From the NCBI GenBank assembly GCA_903632075.3, contig CAHIKZ030005437.1:561001-625000 (forward strand): a stretch of 64,000 nucleotides of DNA, given 5' to 3'. Both the position numbers and the translations under genes were made by a program. This document shows, in pieces, positions 22,023-34,600 of this stretch. The stretch is from Acanthosepion pharaonis (lineage: Eukaryota > Mollusca > Cephalopoda > Sepiida > Sepiidae). How positions within the stretch are numbered: position 1 is the first letter of the stretch; each line of letters begins with the position of its first letter. Under the pieces are notes generated by a model. The model made no database searches, was not told where the DNA came from, and saw only the letters and a program-made list of their open reading frames with translations.

Positions 22023-22400
22023 CTACAATATTCTTTGCGCCCAAAAACCACATTCTTCGATACCATTCTTACTGCACCCACCATAATACCGCATTGAATT
22101 TCGCCCTCCCCCTGTTAAGGAAAGATCCTTACGGGACCACAGACGAACTGTAGCCTTAGCCTTCTCCCGCACCTCCAACCAATTCATTTCCAATAAGAGA
22201 TCGGTACCGAAACAGACGCCTAGTATGTTGACCAGCCCATCTGTGCAGAGCGAAGGCACGGGAATAGAAACTTCCTTCCACGCACCCAGCCACAAGCCAA
22301 CAGAATTATTGATATTAGCCCCTATCACTGTCTTGTACACTGTGATTTCTTTGCTGACTTCGTCAATCTCGGCTTTACTCGATACAAGAACCGAAACTTA
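22023..22400 (-). mobile_element. LINE reverse transcriptase fragment of a further clade, minus strand
   Basis: The minus strand encodes SSKAEIDEVSKEITVYKTV, VGLWLGAWKEVSIPVP, TDGLVNILGVCFGTDLLLEM and NWLEVREKAKATVRLWSRKD then LSL. This is the conserved region just after the catalytic box in one group of LINE reverse transcriptases (general form SVGLRLGAWKG...WTDGPVxILGVWFGPDLQLExNWxEVxxKV...W..R.LSLKGRAEV). The catalytic box itself is not visible upstream. The sequence is relatively GC-rich for the window. It differs from the other LINE families here. I cannot name the clade. Confidence 0.7.
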
Positions 22401-22779
22401 GTTAGAATTGGCGGAGTACGTAGTTGACGGGGTAGCACCAAGTAGGGAAATTCCGTGCAGGATCGAATTCCTGTTTAACTTGCGGAGGAAAGGCAACAGG
22501 GCGCATCCCCACCCTCGTCATTATCGTTCTTTTTGTCTGGAATAACAGTATAGTTCTCCCTACCTACTTTATTATTTGAGATTTGGCCATGACTTGCATT
22601 TTGGTCATTATTTGCCTTCATATTTTCCAGTTTTGATTTTTGGCCATTAGTGGCTCCATACTTTTTTCAGTTTCTTTAAGAGCAGGGTATTATTCGTTTT
22701 TAATACTCAGAGACTAGCCGTATTGTATTTTTTCTTGTATCAAATAAAGTGAAAGGTGGAGGGGAAATAAAGTATGCGT
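22401..22779. other. No gene seen
   Basis: The first 120 bases may still belong to the decayed LINE on the minus strand. The rest is unremarkable. Confidence 0.4.
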
Positions 22780-23067
22780 AAAATTCAAAACAATAAATAT
22801 ATTGGGTTAACAGAAAAACAGATAAAAAATAAAATTAAGTGACAATGAACACAAAATTACACCGAAAGGTTTAAAGAAAATACGAAAACAAACTATAAAA
22901 TGCAGAAAACTGGTTTGCCCAGCAAATTAAAATTTTAAATCAATTACAAATATATTAACGTAAAAAATTCAAAGAGTTACACGGAAGTTTTTAAAAGATA
23001 TACCAAAAGTAAGAAAGTATAAAATACAAAATAGTAACTGGTTTGACCAGCAAAAATAAATGAAAAA

Positions 23068-23070
<3 letters not shown>
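22780..23070. repeat. Diverged tandem repeat, about 150-bp units
   Basis: The segment around 22855-22930 (ACACCGAAAGG...ACTGGTTTGCCCAGCAAA) is repeated with many changes at 22975-23056 (ACACGGAAG...ACTGGTTTGACCAGCAAA). The preceding AT-rich parts also resemble each other. It lies directly upstream of a (TA)n tract and a Penelope-like element and may be part of that element's 5' region. Confidence 0.5.

Positions 23071-23072
<2 letters not shown>

Positions 23073-23141
<69 letters not shown>
23073..23141. repeat. (TA)n microsatellite
   Basis: An uninterrupted TA tract of about 34 repeats. Confidence 0.97.
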
Positions 23142-23142
<1 letters not shown>

Positions 23143-23285
23143 CCCTGCTGCATTATTCTGCAAATATAGCTTAAATCTTTTGAATTAATTCTTATATAAG
23201 ATATTGGCAAAAAAAAATCGTTCTTTTTAAATTCTTTATTGGAATCATATTTTCATTTGATAATCCTTATATTGAATGGAATGTC

Positions 23286-24990
23286 TTGTTAATAAACGTA
23301 CAAGGATTTAGTTATGTTAGACAAAATTGTTTTTCGAGAAGGTTGGATTTATGCAGAGTAGTTCACTTGGAATGCCACACCCACTATACAAATTTATATA
23401 TTCCTTTCTTAACTCCATTTCTCGGCACTATTAGTCCATCACACATAAAAAATCCAGTCGACCTTCTAAACAAATTAAGAAACATAGACATTAAAAACAA
23501 ATATATGGCTGGTTTAGACATAAAATCTCTCTACGCAAAGGTCCCCCATAGGGAAATGCTTAAATCTTAAAAAAAAACAACAGCCTACAACAGCAAAAAT
23601 TAAAATACCTCTATCTACACATATAATCATAAAAATATGCCAACTAATTACCAAGCAATGTTTCTTTACTTTTGATAACCATCATTGCAGACAGAAATTT
23701 GGTTTACCAATGGTGTCTCCTCTCAGCGGCGTTCTTGCTTGTCTATTTTTAGAATTTCTAGAAAATGACCCATTCAAAAATATTCTCCTTAGAAACTCTT
23801 CATATTTCAGATAGATAGACGATCATTATTAATATATCAAAAAAAAAAAAAAAAACTAATTTAACGGCTCTTCTCTTCAAACTTAATAAACTTCACTTTT
23901 GAAACTGAAACTACACTCTTCGATTCCTGGGCATTTTGTTACATAGAAATAATAACGAACTCAATTTTGACGTTTACAGAAAGGCTGCAAACAAAAATGA
24001 TCTGATCAGTTTCTACTCAAACCACTCTTCTAAAATTAAATTTGGAATTATTATAGGTTTCTATCTAAGAGCATTAAGAATCTGCAGTTCCCAATATTTA
24101 CTAAAAAACCTACAATACCCATATCATTTCATCCACAACACAAGAAGAAAGGCATACAAAATATACAACCGAAACAAAACTAATAACATAATCCGCAATA
24201 ATAAATTACATGAAAACAGTTGCATAATACTACCGACCAACTCTGTCTCACGTCCACTGTCCAGAAAACATATCCCATCTAAATAATCTTAAAATAGTCA
24301 CAACCACTTCCAAAACCATTATGGATATACTCAGATCTTCAAAAACTAATAGCAATAATATTTCTGAAGCAGGCATTTATAAAATAAATTGCCAAAACTG
24401 TACCTCCCAATATATTGGAGAAACAAGTAGAATTAAAAAAAAATGCATTTATGAGCACAAAAGAGACCTCGCAAAAAACAACTTAGCTAATGCACTAGTC
24501 ATACATAGAAATAAATTCAACCACAATTTTGATTTTAAAAAAGAAAATAACACACTCAGATGGAAAATTCTAGAGCGTGCCGCTATTGAATATTACCCAA
24601 ATATTAATCTACGCCCAGGCTTTTTTCTCTATTTCACCTTTCTTAACAGAATCACTACTCTCCCAAACAAACGTACACAACAATATCGTGAAATCAAAAA
24701 AAAATGGTTGAATTCGTCAACACATCAGTAATAACAATATCTCCACACGTGACAGTAATTGACGCAATTTTCAGTTAACTGTATGAAAATAGCGTTCTCT
24801 AAATTCTTCCAGTTGCTAAGGATTTTTGTTGTTTTTGTTATTATTAGTTACTTTGTTTAAATAAATTCAGTTCGTTTTTTGCCTTGAGAAATTCCACATT
24901 GGACGAAACGCGTCGCCAATTATTACAGTTTTCCTGTTGTCATCTATATTTATAAAAATTCCTTTCCTTACATATATAAGAGTGATCAAT
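23286..24990 (+). mobile_element. Penelope-like retroelement C: reverse transcriptase, GIY-YIG endonuclease, terminal repeat
   Basis: This is the most complete Penelope-like copy. RT part: TPFLGTISPSHIKNPVDLLN, LDIKSLYAKVPHREMLK, then after a frameshift GLPMVSPLSGVLACLFLEFL (family GLPMGSPLSPVLA). The catalytic YIDD box has become stop-IDD, the stop lying at 23812-23814. A second frame at 23936-24286 gives ELNFDVYRKAANKNDLISFY, GFYLRALRICSS and RRKAYKIYNRNKTNNIIRNN. The frame at 24321-24731 holds the GIY-YIG endonuclease: AGIYKINCQNCTSQYIGETS with a Cys pair, then KKKCIYEHKRDL, where the usual Arg is Cys. The 3' terminal repeat follows the stop and carries a hammerhead-like motif at 24881-24917. 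Penelope elements use RT plus a GIY-YIG nuclease for target-primed insertion; this copy is dead. Confidence 0.9.
24881..24917 (+). ncRNA. Hammerhead-ribozyme-like motif in Penelope terminal repeat (copy C)
   Basis: CCTTGAGAAATTCC, ACATT, GGACGAAACGCGTCGCC. Helix II is UCC/GGA, GAAA lies at 24905-24908, and a palindromic CGCG gives a one- or two-pair helix III. GTC provides a canonical cleavage triplet. The first core box reads CUUGAGA instead of CUGAUGA. Penelope-like elements are known to carry minimal type I hammerheads with such short helix III, so this is a decayed or variant member in the expected place, about 150 bases after the ORF. Confidence 0.55.
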
Positions 24991-25969
24991 TTCAAATACT
25001 TTTAAAAGAGCATTTTAATGCATAAAAACAACTTTATTTTAGATACCCTCTTAGAGCCAATTTTAAGCATGGCAAGTTTTAAAATCTTTGACGCTCTCGA
25101 GAAGTATCGCTCTTCCACATTTTTCAAAAGGACAGTTCGAAATAATTTTATTATTTCCGTTTATTAAATCGCCCACATCCTTGAATTCTATGATTTTTAA
25201 TTTCTCCTCCATACACAGATTGCAATTATCGTATTTCCTTCTATTTTTTTGTTACATATCTTTCTACTAAATGTGATTTCTCTTTCACTTTTAATTCCCA
25301 TATACAGTTTGAAAACATGGTTTTATATTTATATTTTCGTATTGGAATAATAGAACATGCCTTGTATATATTTATTTAAACCCTTTCCCCATCTATGTGT
25401 CTGTGGATGCGTGTGTAAGAAATGTGTGAGTTCAAAACTGTCAATTATTCAACACTGAAATTCATTAAAACTTCCAATATACCAGATAACAACACTTAAC
25501 CTAAAATGTAAAACAAAACAAGTTATAAATAATAAGTAATCAGTCTGTCATGTCTATTCGATTGAAAGTAAATCGTAACCAGATAACATATTAGGCTCAC
25601 TTGCTGCGGCGTCACAATTTACCTTGACAAAAATTGAGTCATTTTAAACAATTACTCACAATGCTTTCAGATAGCAAGTTTTCATTATCTTGCTCTTTTT
25701 AAATGTAATAGTTTGTTTTGCCTGGAAATTCTCTAATTTTCTTTGAGTCTTCATTTACTGGTACTTTGAAATTCCAGCCCAAAACACATAAAACAAATAA
25801 GAATTTTGTTAGTAATTCTCATTGTAAATGATTTTACTGAAGACAAAATTACATAATTGATTCTTCAAAATGTCATTTTGATTAAAATGATTCTAAATCT
25901 TGTTAGTGTTACCAATCTTGTATTTATTAACCTTCTTTCAATTAAATTCGCAATAAGTTACAATCGTCA
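24991..25969. other. No gene seen
   Basis: AT-rich DNA without a supportable frame or repeat. Confidence 0.5.
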
Positions 25970-27720
25970 GAGGAGACCTGAAATAGGCAACATAGGAAGA
26001 AAGAGAAATAGTTGGTGAATTTGAACTAGGAACTCGTAACGAACATGGAGAAAATTGTGTCAAATGGTGCATGGCGAATGATTAGGTAGTAGCCAATACC
26101 TGTTTTCACGAAGACCGAGACATATATTAACATGGAGAAAGCCAGGAGAAACAAATCCACTCTATATGAAATACACATTTATACTGAAAATATACCCAAG
26201 TGCCGACTGTGGGAGAGACCACTTTCCGTTGATATGTAAACACAGTGAAACAACGTTAATTAAAGAGGGCCAAGACAGCACACAAGCTGATCAAATATGA
26301 AGGAGAAATATATAGACAGTGTTAAAGGCAAATAAAATAAATAAATGAGAATAGACAACTTTAAGCTTTAACGATATCAGCAATCGAGACCATTCCAAAG
26401 AAAAAAATGGAATGGATGACTAATGAAATTCTTGACATAATAAAAAGGAGACAAGCAACAATGCCAAGGTACGGCAGAGAATATAGGACACTGCACAAAG
26501 AAATTAGGAACAAATATAGGCAGGCTAAAGAGGAATGACTCAACGAAGATTGTGCAGAAATAGAAAGCATGAGTATTACAGAATAAGCAGATATACATAA
26601 AAATATAAACATAATATTAGAGAAAGAAAAGACACTTCAGAGATAGAATGGATACCTCGGAGAACTCTTCCAGGACGAAACATGGCAACCAGCAATACAC
26701 AGAAATATCGACAGAGCAGAAATATTAAAATCAGAAGTGAAATCAGCAGTTGCCAAAATGAACAAAAACAAAGAAGCAGAATTCGATGTAATTGTAATAG
26801 AGATGCTGGTAGGGTTAGACGATTTCAGTATTGGCAAGATTATAGATATAATCATTAAACTATACAACAGTGAGGATATACATGAAGACCGAAGTAGATC
26901 TATTTTCATAGCACTTCCTAAGAAGCTAGGTACAAATGAATGTAAACGCCATCAAATAATTAGCCTAGTGAATAGAACGCAGCAGAATTACACCGGAAAT
27001 AAGACAAAAAAAGAAAAGTGCGCGTCCGTTAAAAAAAAAAAATCTTGATATATTTGGGAATTAGAATATTCTAAAATCTATACTGGGAGCATATTGCCTG
27101 TATACAGCTAAAAACTGTATTCAGTAAATATACAAAAATATAATTGGAGTGTAAGGCTAAGATTTCTCATCGGACTTATTCAATCTATGCAGAGAGGCGA
27201 GTCTGAGTGAGTAGCCATAATCTTAACATAAGCTATGCAGATGACACAGTGTTGAAAGCAGATAGAGCAAGGAAACTACAAGAACCCTTACAAACGGTAG
27301 TGAAGGAAAGCGAGAAGAAAAAAGCTAAACTTCAACTGAAAGAAGACAAAATGTATGGTAGACCGCAAAAGGAACAGCCCATATAAATTACAAATTGGAG
27401 ATACCAAAATAAAGCAAATAGAACAATTTAAATATCAGGGATCAGAAAAGAGTACTTAACTCTTATGTAATATCAGCCATGGTAGTGAATGCTGAAACAT
27501 CCACGCAGATGAAGAAGAAACTTGAGGCGGTATAAATCTGGTTCTACAGAAGGATGTTGAGAATATCACCAACTGAACACGTGAATTAAGACGAAGTTTT
27601 AGAGAAAATGGAAACAAAAAGAACACTGAAACTTATTAGAAAAATCAGTTGAAATGTCTAGGGCACATTATGAGAAAGACTTACGAAAGAAGAAAAACTT
27701 AGAAAACTAAGGATGTCAGT
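25970..27720 (+). mobile_element. LINE with endonuclease end, RT and C-terminal region (longest copy)
   Basis: It starts in the end of the apurinic-type endonuclease: GEFELGTRNEHGENCVKWC then ANTCFHEDRDI and YPSADCG-like SDHF remains. The linker WMTNEILDIIKRRQATMPRY and REYRTLHKEIRNKYRQAKEE follows. The RT part reads EVKSAVAKMNKNKEAEFDVI, IEMLVGLDDFSIGKIIDIII, SIFIALPKKLGTNECKRHQI, a shortened palm with GV*G, DLFNLC, and an intact catalytic YADD at 27234-27245 (SYADDTVLKADRARKLQEPL). The thumb has remains of AMVVNAET-type and LEAV-WFYRRMLRI stretches to about 27600. Stops and frameshifts are frequent. The family copies at 2217, 10476 and 11120 lack the endonuclease. It is dead but the best reference copy in the window. 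Confidence 0.85.
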
Positions 27721-29325
27721 ATGTCTATAATTATATCTATTTGCTGAAAACATCACGTGTCCCAATACTAACTAACGCTTTCTTAATATCATTAGAATAA
27801 AGGAAGTCTTCAATAAACTAATATTAATATCTACATAAATAAAATAAATATTTTTGTCGAAATATATTTATTATTTAATGAAGAGTTAAAAGCATGTAGC
27901 ATCGTCTCAACAGACGTTACTGGAAATATAAAATTGGAAGAAATCCTATTAACATAGCCTGAAACGTTTACGAAGTATAAATGTAAAATACGCTCATATT
28001 CATGTCTCCAAATAAATATATTTTAAGGAAAACGGATGAAAAAAAATCCTCTGCTTCATGCCTGTTCTGTTTGAAAAACTTTTTCCAATTAACTACGAAA
28101 CCGCACGTAAGAGATTTACTTGAACTTTTTTTGTCTTTAATAAGAATATCTTCCTTCCTTTTATTTTATCCGGTCTCTTTGATTGAATTACTGGAAAGAA
28201 GATTAGAAGCAAACAATTTTATTTGCCGGAGTTAATCCAAAATAAGTTCAAGTAATATCTACAAAAAAGTTTTTAACATTCAACCGACTTTCTGTAAGGA
28301 ACACAATATATACGTATGCCTGTGCGGATACACTTATCTTTGGCGGAAGAATACATATTATGTTTGGCGGAAGAATACATATGTCGAACTGCGGCGATTA
28401 AACTGTAAGTGGCACAATAACATCTCGAGGAAAATTTTGCTATGAGTTTTATCTTCAGAAGAAAACAGATAAAAGCTGAAGGTCATATTTTACTTTATGA
28501 TCAATTCACATAAACCTTTATTTGAACTCGCTGATGTGAGCTGAAACCAAGACACGAGTTATATCTTTAGTAATGTTCAATCTTTTATATACCAAAGTGG
28601 CCATATTGCGGTAATAAATGCGGGTTGATTTTTACGCCCCACTTAACAAAATATGACCAAATGACCTAACGCCAGAATTTATTTTGCTATTCTGTGTTGT
28701 CAGGCCTAGAAATTTTCAGCAACCCTCGTCGTGTTTATAAAACGACAGTAAATATTTCGAAGAAATGATACCAATGACCAACATGAGAGTGCAATAATAA
28801 ACTACATTGCAATGATCAATCAAAATTGTGATAAGAAATAACCGTATAACGAATACCATTCCCTTGGTCATCATAAATATCTTCATCCAAGTCAACATCT
28901 TCAATGCGCCACTCCCGTTTTTTTGTCTATAAATATATAACTGCTGTCCTCTCTCAGTTTTCACTGACTAGAAAATTACCCCACGTCTGCAGTTAGGTTC
29001 TTGGTGTGCACAAAAACTGGGAAAGGCCCGCTTGTACGTTCACAAAAGAAGAAAAACGATGAATAACACCCCAGCGAAAAATGAAAACACGAATTATGTT
29101 TCCAATTTGGTTAGTTATTGGCTGTTTGGCTATGTGCATACAGGTGTCTATTAGGACATTTTCTTTGCTGTTTCTGTCTTCTCTCACGACTGACTAACGG
29201 AACAAATCTTTCCTTTTGGCCAGCGAGAACAGTTGTAGTTGACTTCTCTTGAACAATTCTCCCAAGTTCTATTTGAGTGCTTTCCATCCAACTATTATTT
29301 AAAATTGTTAAAATATAATTACCTG

Positions 29326-29328
<3 letters not shown>
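27721..29328. other. No gene seen; one 24-bp tandem duplication
   Basis: TTTGGCGGAAGAATACATAT occurs at 28339-28358 and 28363-28382. Open frames at 28002-28235 (+), 28716-28964 (minus) and 28993-29187 (minus) have no motif I recognise and are not called. Confidence 0.5.

Positions 29329-29414
<86 letters not shown>
29329..29414. repeat. Compound microsatellite (TA)n(TG)n
   Basis: About 18 AT repeats then about 22 TG repeats, ending 6-10 bases before the foldback at 29421. Confidence 0.97.
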
Positions 29415-29416
<2 letters not shown>

Positions 29417-29420
29417 ATGT

Positions 29421-29544
29421 ATTATAAACCGTTATATTGGAACATGTAAGTTACCGCGACAAAAATGTATATATGTTTCGACGTCAAAACAAATATGCAT
29501 TTTTGTCGCGATAACTTGCATGTTCAAATGTAACAGTTTATAAT
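29421..29544. repeat. 124-bp foldback with 52-bp arms
   Basis: The arms at about 29421-29473 and 29492-29544 are reverse complements, with about seven differences in 52. Both contain CGCGACAAAAATG. The short centre reads ATGTTTCGACGTCAAAACAA. Its minus strand gives GACGTCGAAAC, like the 3' box of a hammerhead (GAC-GAAA). The architecture is similar to the Penelope-associated foldback at 39174-39250. Confidence 0.85.
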
Positions 29545-29824
29545 AAATATTTTGCATTAATGTTATGAACGTTTGAATTCATATTCTTTTCGTTCTTTTA
29601 TATTTGTATATATATATATATATATATAATTTGTATATTTTTCTAACGTATATTAGTGTTCCATTTTAAATATTTTAAAAATGATTTATAATACTCACTA
29701 AAATAAACTTTCATTTGGTTAGCAATTTGCAGTCTTTTTCATGTATAGCAAAATTTTAAACATTTTCAACAGATTAACAGGAAAGAATTTAGAGAAAGGT
29801 TTGGAAGCCATTTAGTAACACATT

Positions 29825-29886
<62 letters not shown>

Positions 29887-30300
29887 AAACTAACAATTAA
29901 AGAAGAAAAACCTTGAGTTGAATGGTATATAATGAAAATGATGAAGAGAATCATATACGCAGAAATTTGTATGCTGGAAAATAGAAATTCACAGAATTTA
30001 AGAACCGAGATGAAGCCAAATGAATAAAATTATTTCGAACTGTTGACATACTGACGCATTCCTTTTGAAAATTAAGAACGATAGATGTCGGGAGCGTCCA
30101 AGATAGACAAACGCCTATTTTCAAAATTTGCAATGCATGAATAAGGCTATTAATGCGTAGGTAAAACATGCATATGGGTTTTGCATTTGTGGTCAGTATA
30201 TTCGTCTACTTATAAAATCCGTGATATCAAAGAGTATATGTGTAAAATTTTAGTTAGTTGTTATTATTAATTAGTTAGTTGTTATTATGAATCTGTTTTG
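29545..30300. other. No gene seen; two (TA)n tracts
   Basis: TA tracts lie at 29607-29628 and 29827-29884 (about 29 repeats). The rest is AT-rich without a supportable frame. AATTAGTTAGTTGTTATTAT-type sequence is duplicated at 30249-30290. Confidence 0.55.
29827..29884. repeat. (AT)n microsatellite
   Basis: An uninterrupted AT tract of about 29 repeats. Confidence 0.97.
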
Positions 30301-33300
30301 CAGAATTAATTGCGCTGTTTCTTTATGTTTTATTTATGGTGGCAAATGACAAAATCTCTATTCACGATCGGCGATTTCTTTCATTTTCCAGGGCATTCAG
30401 TGGATTCTCTATTTAGACATCTCATGAAAAATAAAATAAATTTAGAAAGTTTAAAAACGTTTACTCAGGAATATTTAGATGGCATTGCAATGAAAGCCTC
30501 CGAGGATTTTTATCTTTCTTGCACAAAGATCAAAGTAAAATGAAAGACAAGATTTAAGACAAATATTTTATTTCCTTTCCTGGATGTATACATTCATGCA
30601 TGGAAACGTTAGTAAAATTAGAAAAATGTGTTAAGGTTAAAATATAAATAAGTAAAAATTTAATAAAATTAAATATATTATCACTGTCAAAATAAACTCA
30701 TGGTCGCAGTCCATTAAACTCTTTCAAAAATAAGAGACAGAAACATAGCTGTATTAAAAGTTTTACATATTCATTGGAGACCCGTGAATTTTATGCATAT
30801 TCTTTGATGGGAGACACCTATACAGTGATGATAAATTGTGCGTAACTGCAGGAAAAGATGCTAGATACCCAGTTGGATCGTGGTTATTGATGCCTTTCTC
30901 TACGCTTAACTGAAAATGGTTTTATCCTATCTTAACTCGTACTATTATTTTTTATCATTTTGCCATAGTTTTGTCACTATAAAGTCCCGAGAAGAGATTG
31001 ATCATAATAAGATTGGACCATGATAAGCTTCCATTTTCTGTCCTTTTCCGTCCCTCTATCTCTCGTTTTAATCCAATTTAGACCATAGCGCAATTCCATA
31101 AAATGAGGGCCTTCATACAAGCAGAAGAAAAATATTTATTACAGATGCAGCAAAAATCTGCCAGCACTGAGATTCAATGTAAGGGCTTAACTGATATGTC
31201 CATATAAAGAAATCTTATTTGGTTTTACTATGAGTAAACAAACTGGTATGGGCCAGCTGCTATCAAACACAGAGTTCAGTCAACTGCAAAAAAACGGAAT
31301 CATTTGAAATAAATGCAATGTACTTAGACTAGAAATTGGTTTTTGAGCGATCGATCGGGCTAATTTTATCTACATAGATCACCATTCAGAGTTTAAGAAT
31401 TTAGGCCGCATCAGAGAACCTTACCAACTTCTCTTAATACTATATAAGTTCGTTTCCAGGTAGGAATCAAAGCAAATAAATAGATAAATAAAGCTAGCTA
31501 ATACGACGTTTCTTTATGTTTTCTTTATAGGAATGCTTCATTGATGAACATGTATATATGTGCGCTTGTTTGTTCCAAAAAGAGAGAGAAAATGATTGAA
31601 GAAAATACATAAAAATGTTTATATTGACAAGGCAGTGATAATGCCTATCTTACGTATTTATATTGTAAACTTATGTTAGGCGTAGGCGCAAGTTTTCTGT
31701 GCCAAGACTTTGCGGGAAACTGTTTATTTATTTATTTTTTATTTCTACGCCAATATGTAACTGGTTTATGTGTGTATTCTATTTAAGTATGTTTATGTGA
31801 AAAATATGTCTGCGTCGTTTTGTATAATTATGTTTGAATGTGGATCTGTGTGTAGACTCGCGTTTAGAATCATCTTTTTTGTTTTCTTATTCGGGTTTTT
31901 TTTGAAAATCTGTTTACATGCCAATATATCAGAGAAAAAAACCATCGACGACTTATTTGCAACCAAGAAATTCTAACGTAAATCCATGATTTCGCCAAAT
32001 ATCTTCAGAAGGTAGGTTTATTTTAGAGTTTCTTTTAATCTTTCCTGCTTGGAAACACTCCACAAAAATATGGATTAAGACTATTTCAAATAATTTCTTT
32101 TCTTTGTATTTCGAATGAACTTGACTCTTCTCCAATGTTTCAAAGTAGATGTACAAAAGTTAGAATCTCTAGAACAGTAGCAGGATTTACAAGCAATGAT
32201 CATATTTAATAATACAGCACAGTAGTTAGAACAGAGAGACAGAGAGACAGAGATCAGAATTCTTGTTCATAAATTTAATTAAATTATTAAACTTATTGCG
32301 TGAAAGAGCAGCACACCAACAAAGTGACGTTGGGGTAGAAAATATACGAAAGCCGAATAAACCTATCATGACTCCCATTCTATTTAGGGTATCACAGTCA
32401 AATGCCGCTTAATATATTGATAGGTTCTGATAAAATAGCGTATACTCTTGCAGGTCAAATTAGAAATAACTATTTCAGGTATCCCAGTCTACTCAGATGA
32501 TCTCCGATGGAGGAGGAGGTTTTCAAAATTACAACTTTCTCGACACCTGATCAAGATGCTCTCCCAATAATACTGAAAAGAGATGCACAGTATGTCAGAC
32601 CATATTAAACTGGTTATGGTCAGTCAACTGACAAGTAAATCTGGTAATGAATGGGGGTATTTATTGTTGCCAGTCTCAATTCACCTGATACCTCCACTCA
32701 AGTTCAGAAGCTATGAAAGCCATTCATGGTATGGCATCAAGAAACTTAATAATTTTTTACAAGAATTTCTTTATTTCTTTCATCTTATTTTTGGTTATTT
32801 TTATCGAAATTGCTCAGACAGTCTTGCGGTAATTGTAATAATTGGCAATGTTTCAAAAAATAATAGTTTCAGATCATATAACTACAATACTACTAGTTGT
32901 ACACTAGTAGTGGTAGTTTTCATAGGTTAATCGGTAAACTTTCTATCGCGCCAAGGCAGGCTTTCTAAGAAGAAGAGAATACGAGTTCGAAACAAAAAAA
33001 AAAAAAAACAAAACTTATTCCTTATTTTAGACCAACGGTATTTACTAATAACTGCCGAATGACAATCTGAGTGTTACGATAATTACAGAAATGAAGATAA
33101 AGAAAAGATGAATTATGTTTCAATTTTCTAATGTAATTTCAAGTAACATTGCTGCTAATTCTAATGGTTTATGTAAATATGTATCAAAGATGGTAGTTCG
33201 ATCCTCACTACTTTCGACCTTGTGCCACATCTAAGCTGCGTTGGAAAATTACTATATTAAAGATGGTAGCATCCAACATGAGAAAAGAAATACAACTAGA

Positions 33301-34380
33301 GAATTAATTCACATAATATTATTATTTAAACTTATAAAGGACCAGAAACAAACGAGAGATATAAGACTATGGAGTAGGAAGTAAGATTAAATCTGTCTTA
33401 AAATAAGAGAATATTCTTAGATTTTAGGAGTATTGCCTTTAAAATTGTTATTTTTAACAATCTTCTAGCTGATATATTTTTCGCTTCTATATATGCGAAA
33501 GTGCTGCGCTAAAAATAACTAAGATGAAAACAATAATCTGAAAATACATGGAATAACGAAAATATTTTATCTCACAATCTCGGAAAACAGTCATAGTTTG
33601 GTTTTGTGATAAAAAGTTCCGTCTTGAACTTCAGTGTGTCAACGCTATAAACACTACGTAGTCTTAGAGTTATATATATATTTGTTTATTTAAAAACAAT
33701 CAGTTTTTAAGGAAACATATGAAGTTCAGAAAAAGAATAAATCTATTGATTTTTTTAATATTTTATTCTGTGAACAAAAATATATAAACAGTCCTTGTAG
33801 GCTAAAAATATGAGCAGATGAATTTTTAGGATTTTCACTATATCTTTTTAATAACATTTTTTTTTACATGTCCTACAATCAGATGACTATATTATTCATT
33901 TTAGTGATATAAAAACCTTTATATAGGTCTACTGTCGTTTCTGTCGCTGTATTCGCTATTGTACTATCACGTGACAGTTATGTATTTCTAGATAACGAAT
34001 GAATATTGTAATTTTATCATTTACCTTCAAGTCACCGAGCGAGCAAAGATACATAACTAAAAATATCAATTTACATATATCGGCTTCAGGGTGTCTTGAA
34101 TTCACTCTCACACGCCCAAAAAGTTCATCCACAAGTCAGTAAACTAATACTGGAAAAGAACATTAATTTCATGCCTTTGTTTCATTCTTATCAATGAACT
34201 AAATTCAGTTGTGGATATTAATCCCGTAGATAGAATATTATCGTCACATTAGGTAAAGAACGTATTGAAAACCCTCGTACACAAACAAATAAATACGAAT
34301 AAATTTCAGATCAAAATTCAACTAATAACTACTTGTCAGACTACGGACTTATTGATCCCTCTTCCACACACAAACGCACA
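30301..34380. other. No gene called; one weak exon candidate
   Basis: At 30392-30543 a + frame follows a good acceptor (TTTCATTTTCCAG) and ends in TGA, reading HSVDSLFRHLMKNKINLESL then KTFTQEYLDGIAMKASEDFY. I do not recognise it and list it only as a finding. A tRNA-like or SINE-like stretch lies near 32915-33010 and ends in poly(A). A short (GAGACAGA)3 tract is at 32228-32251. Direct copies of AAAGATGGTAG occur near 33187 and 33260. The remainder is featureless AT-rich DNA. Confidence 0.45.
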
Positions 34381-34466
34381 CATACACACACTCTCACACA
34401 CACGCACACATATATATATATCTTACAAATTATGTATTTGTTCCTCACAGTTCAATAATACTCTGT

Positions 34467-34515
<49 letters not shown>

Positions 34516-34600
34516 CTGCGTGTGTGTGTGTGTGTCTGCGTGTGTGTGTGTGTGTGCGCGTGTGTGTGTAAGTGTGTGTGTGTGTGTGTGTGTGCCTGTA
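34381..34600. repeat. Microsatellite cluster: (AC)n, (TA)n and (TG)n
   Basis: Imperfect ACAC repeats at about 34363-34410 are followed by (TA)15 at 34471-34502 and an interrupted TG tract to about 34594 with CTGCG and GCGCG interruptions. The TA-then-TG order is the same as elsewhere. Confidence 0.95.
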
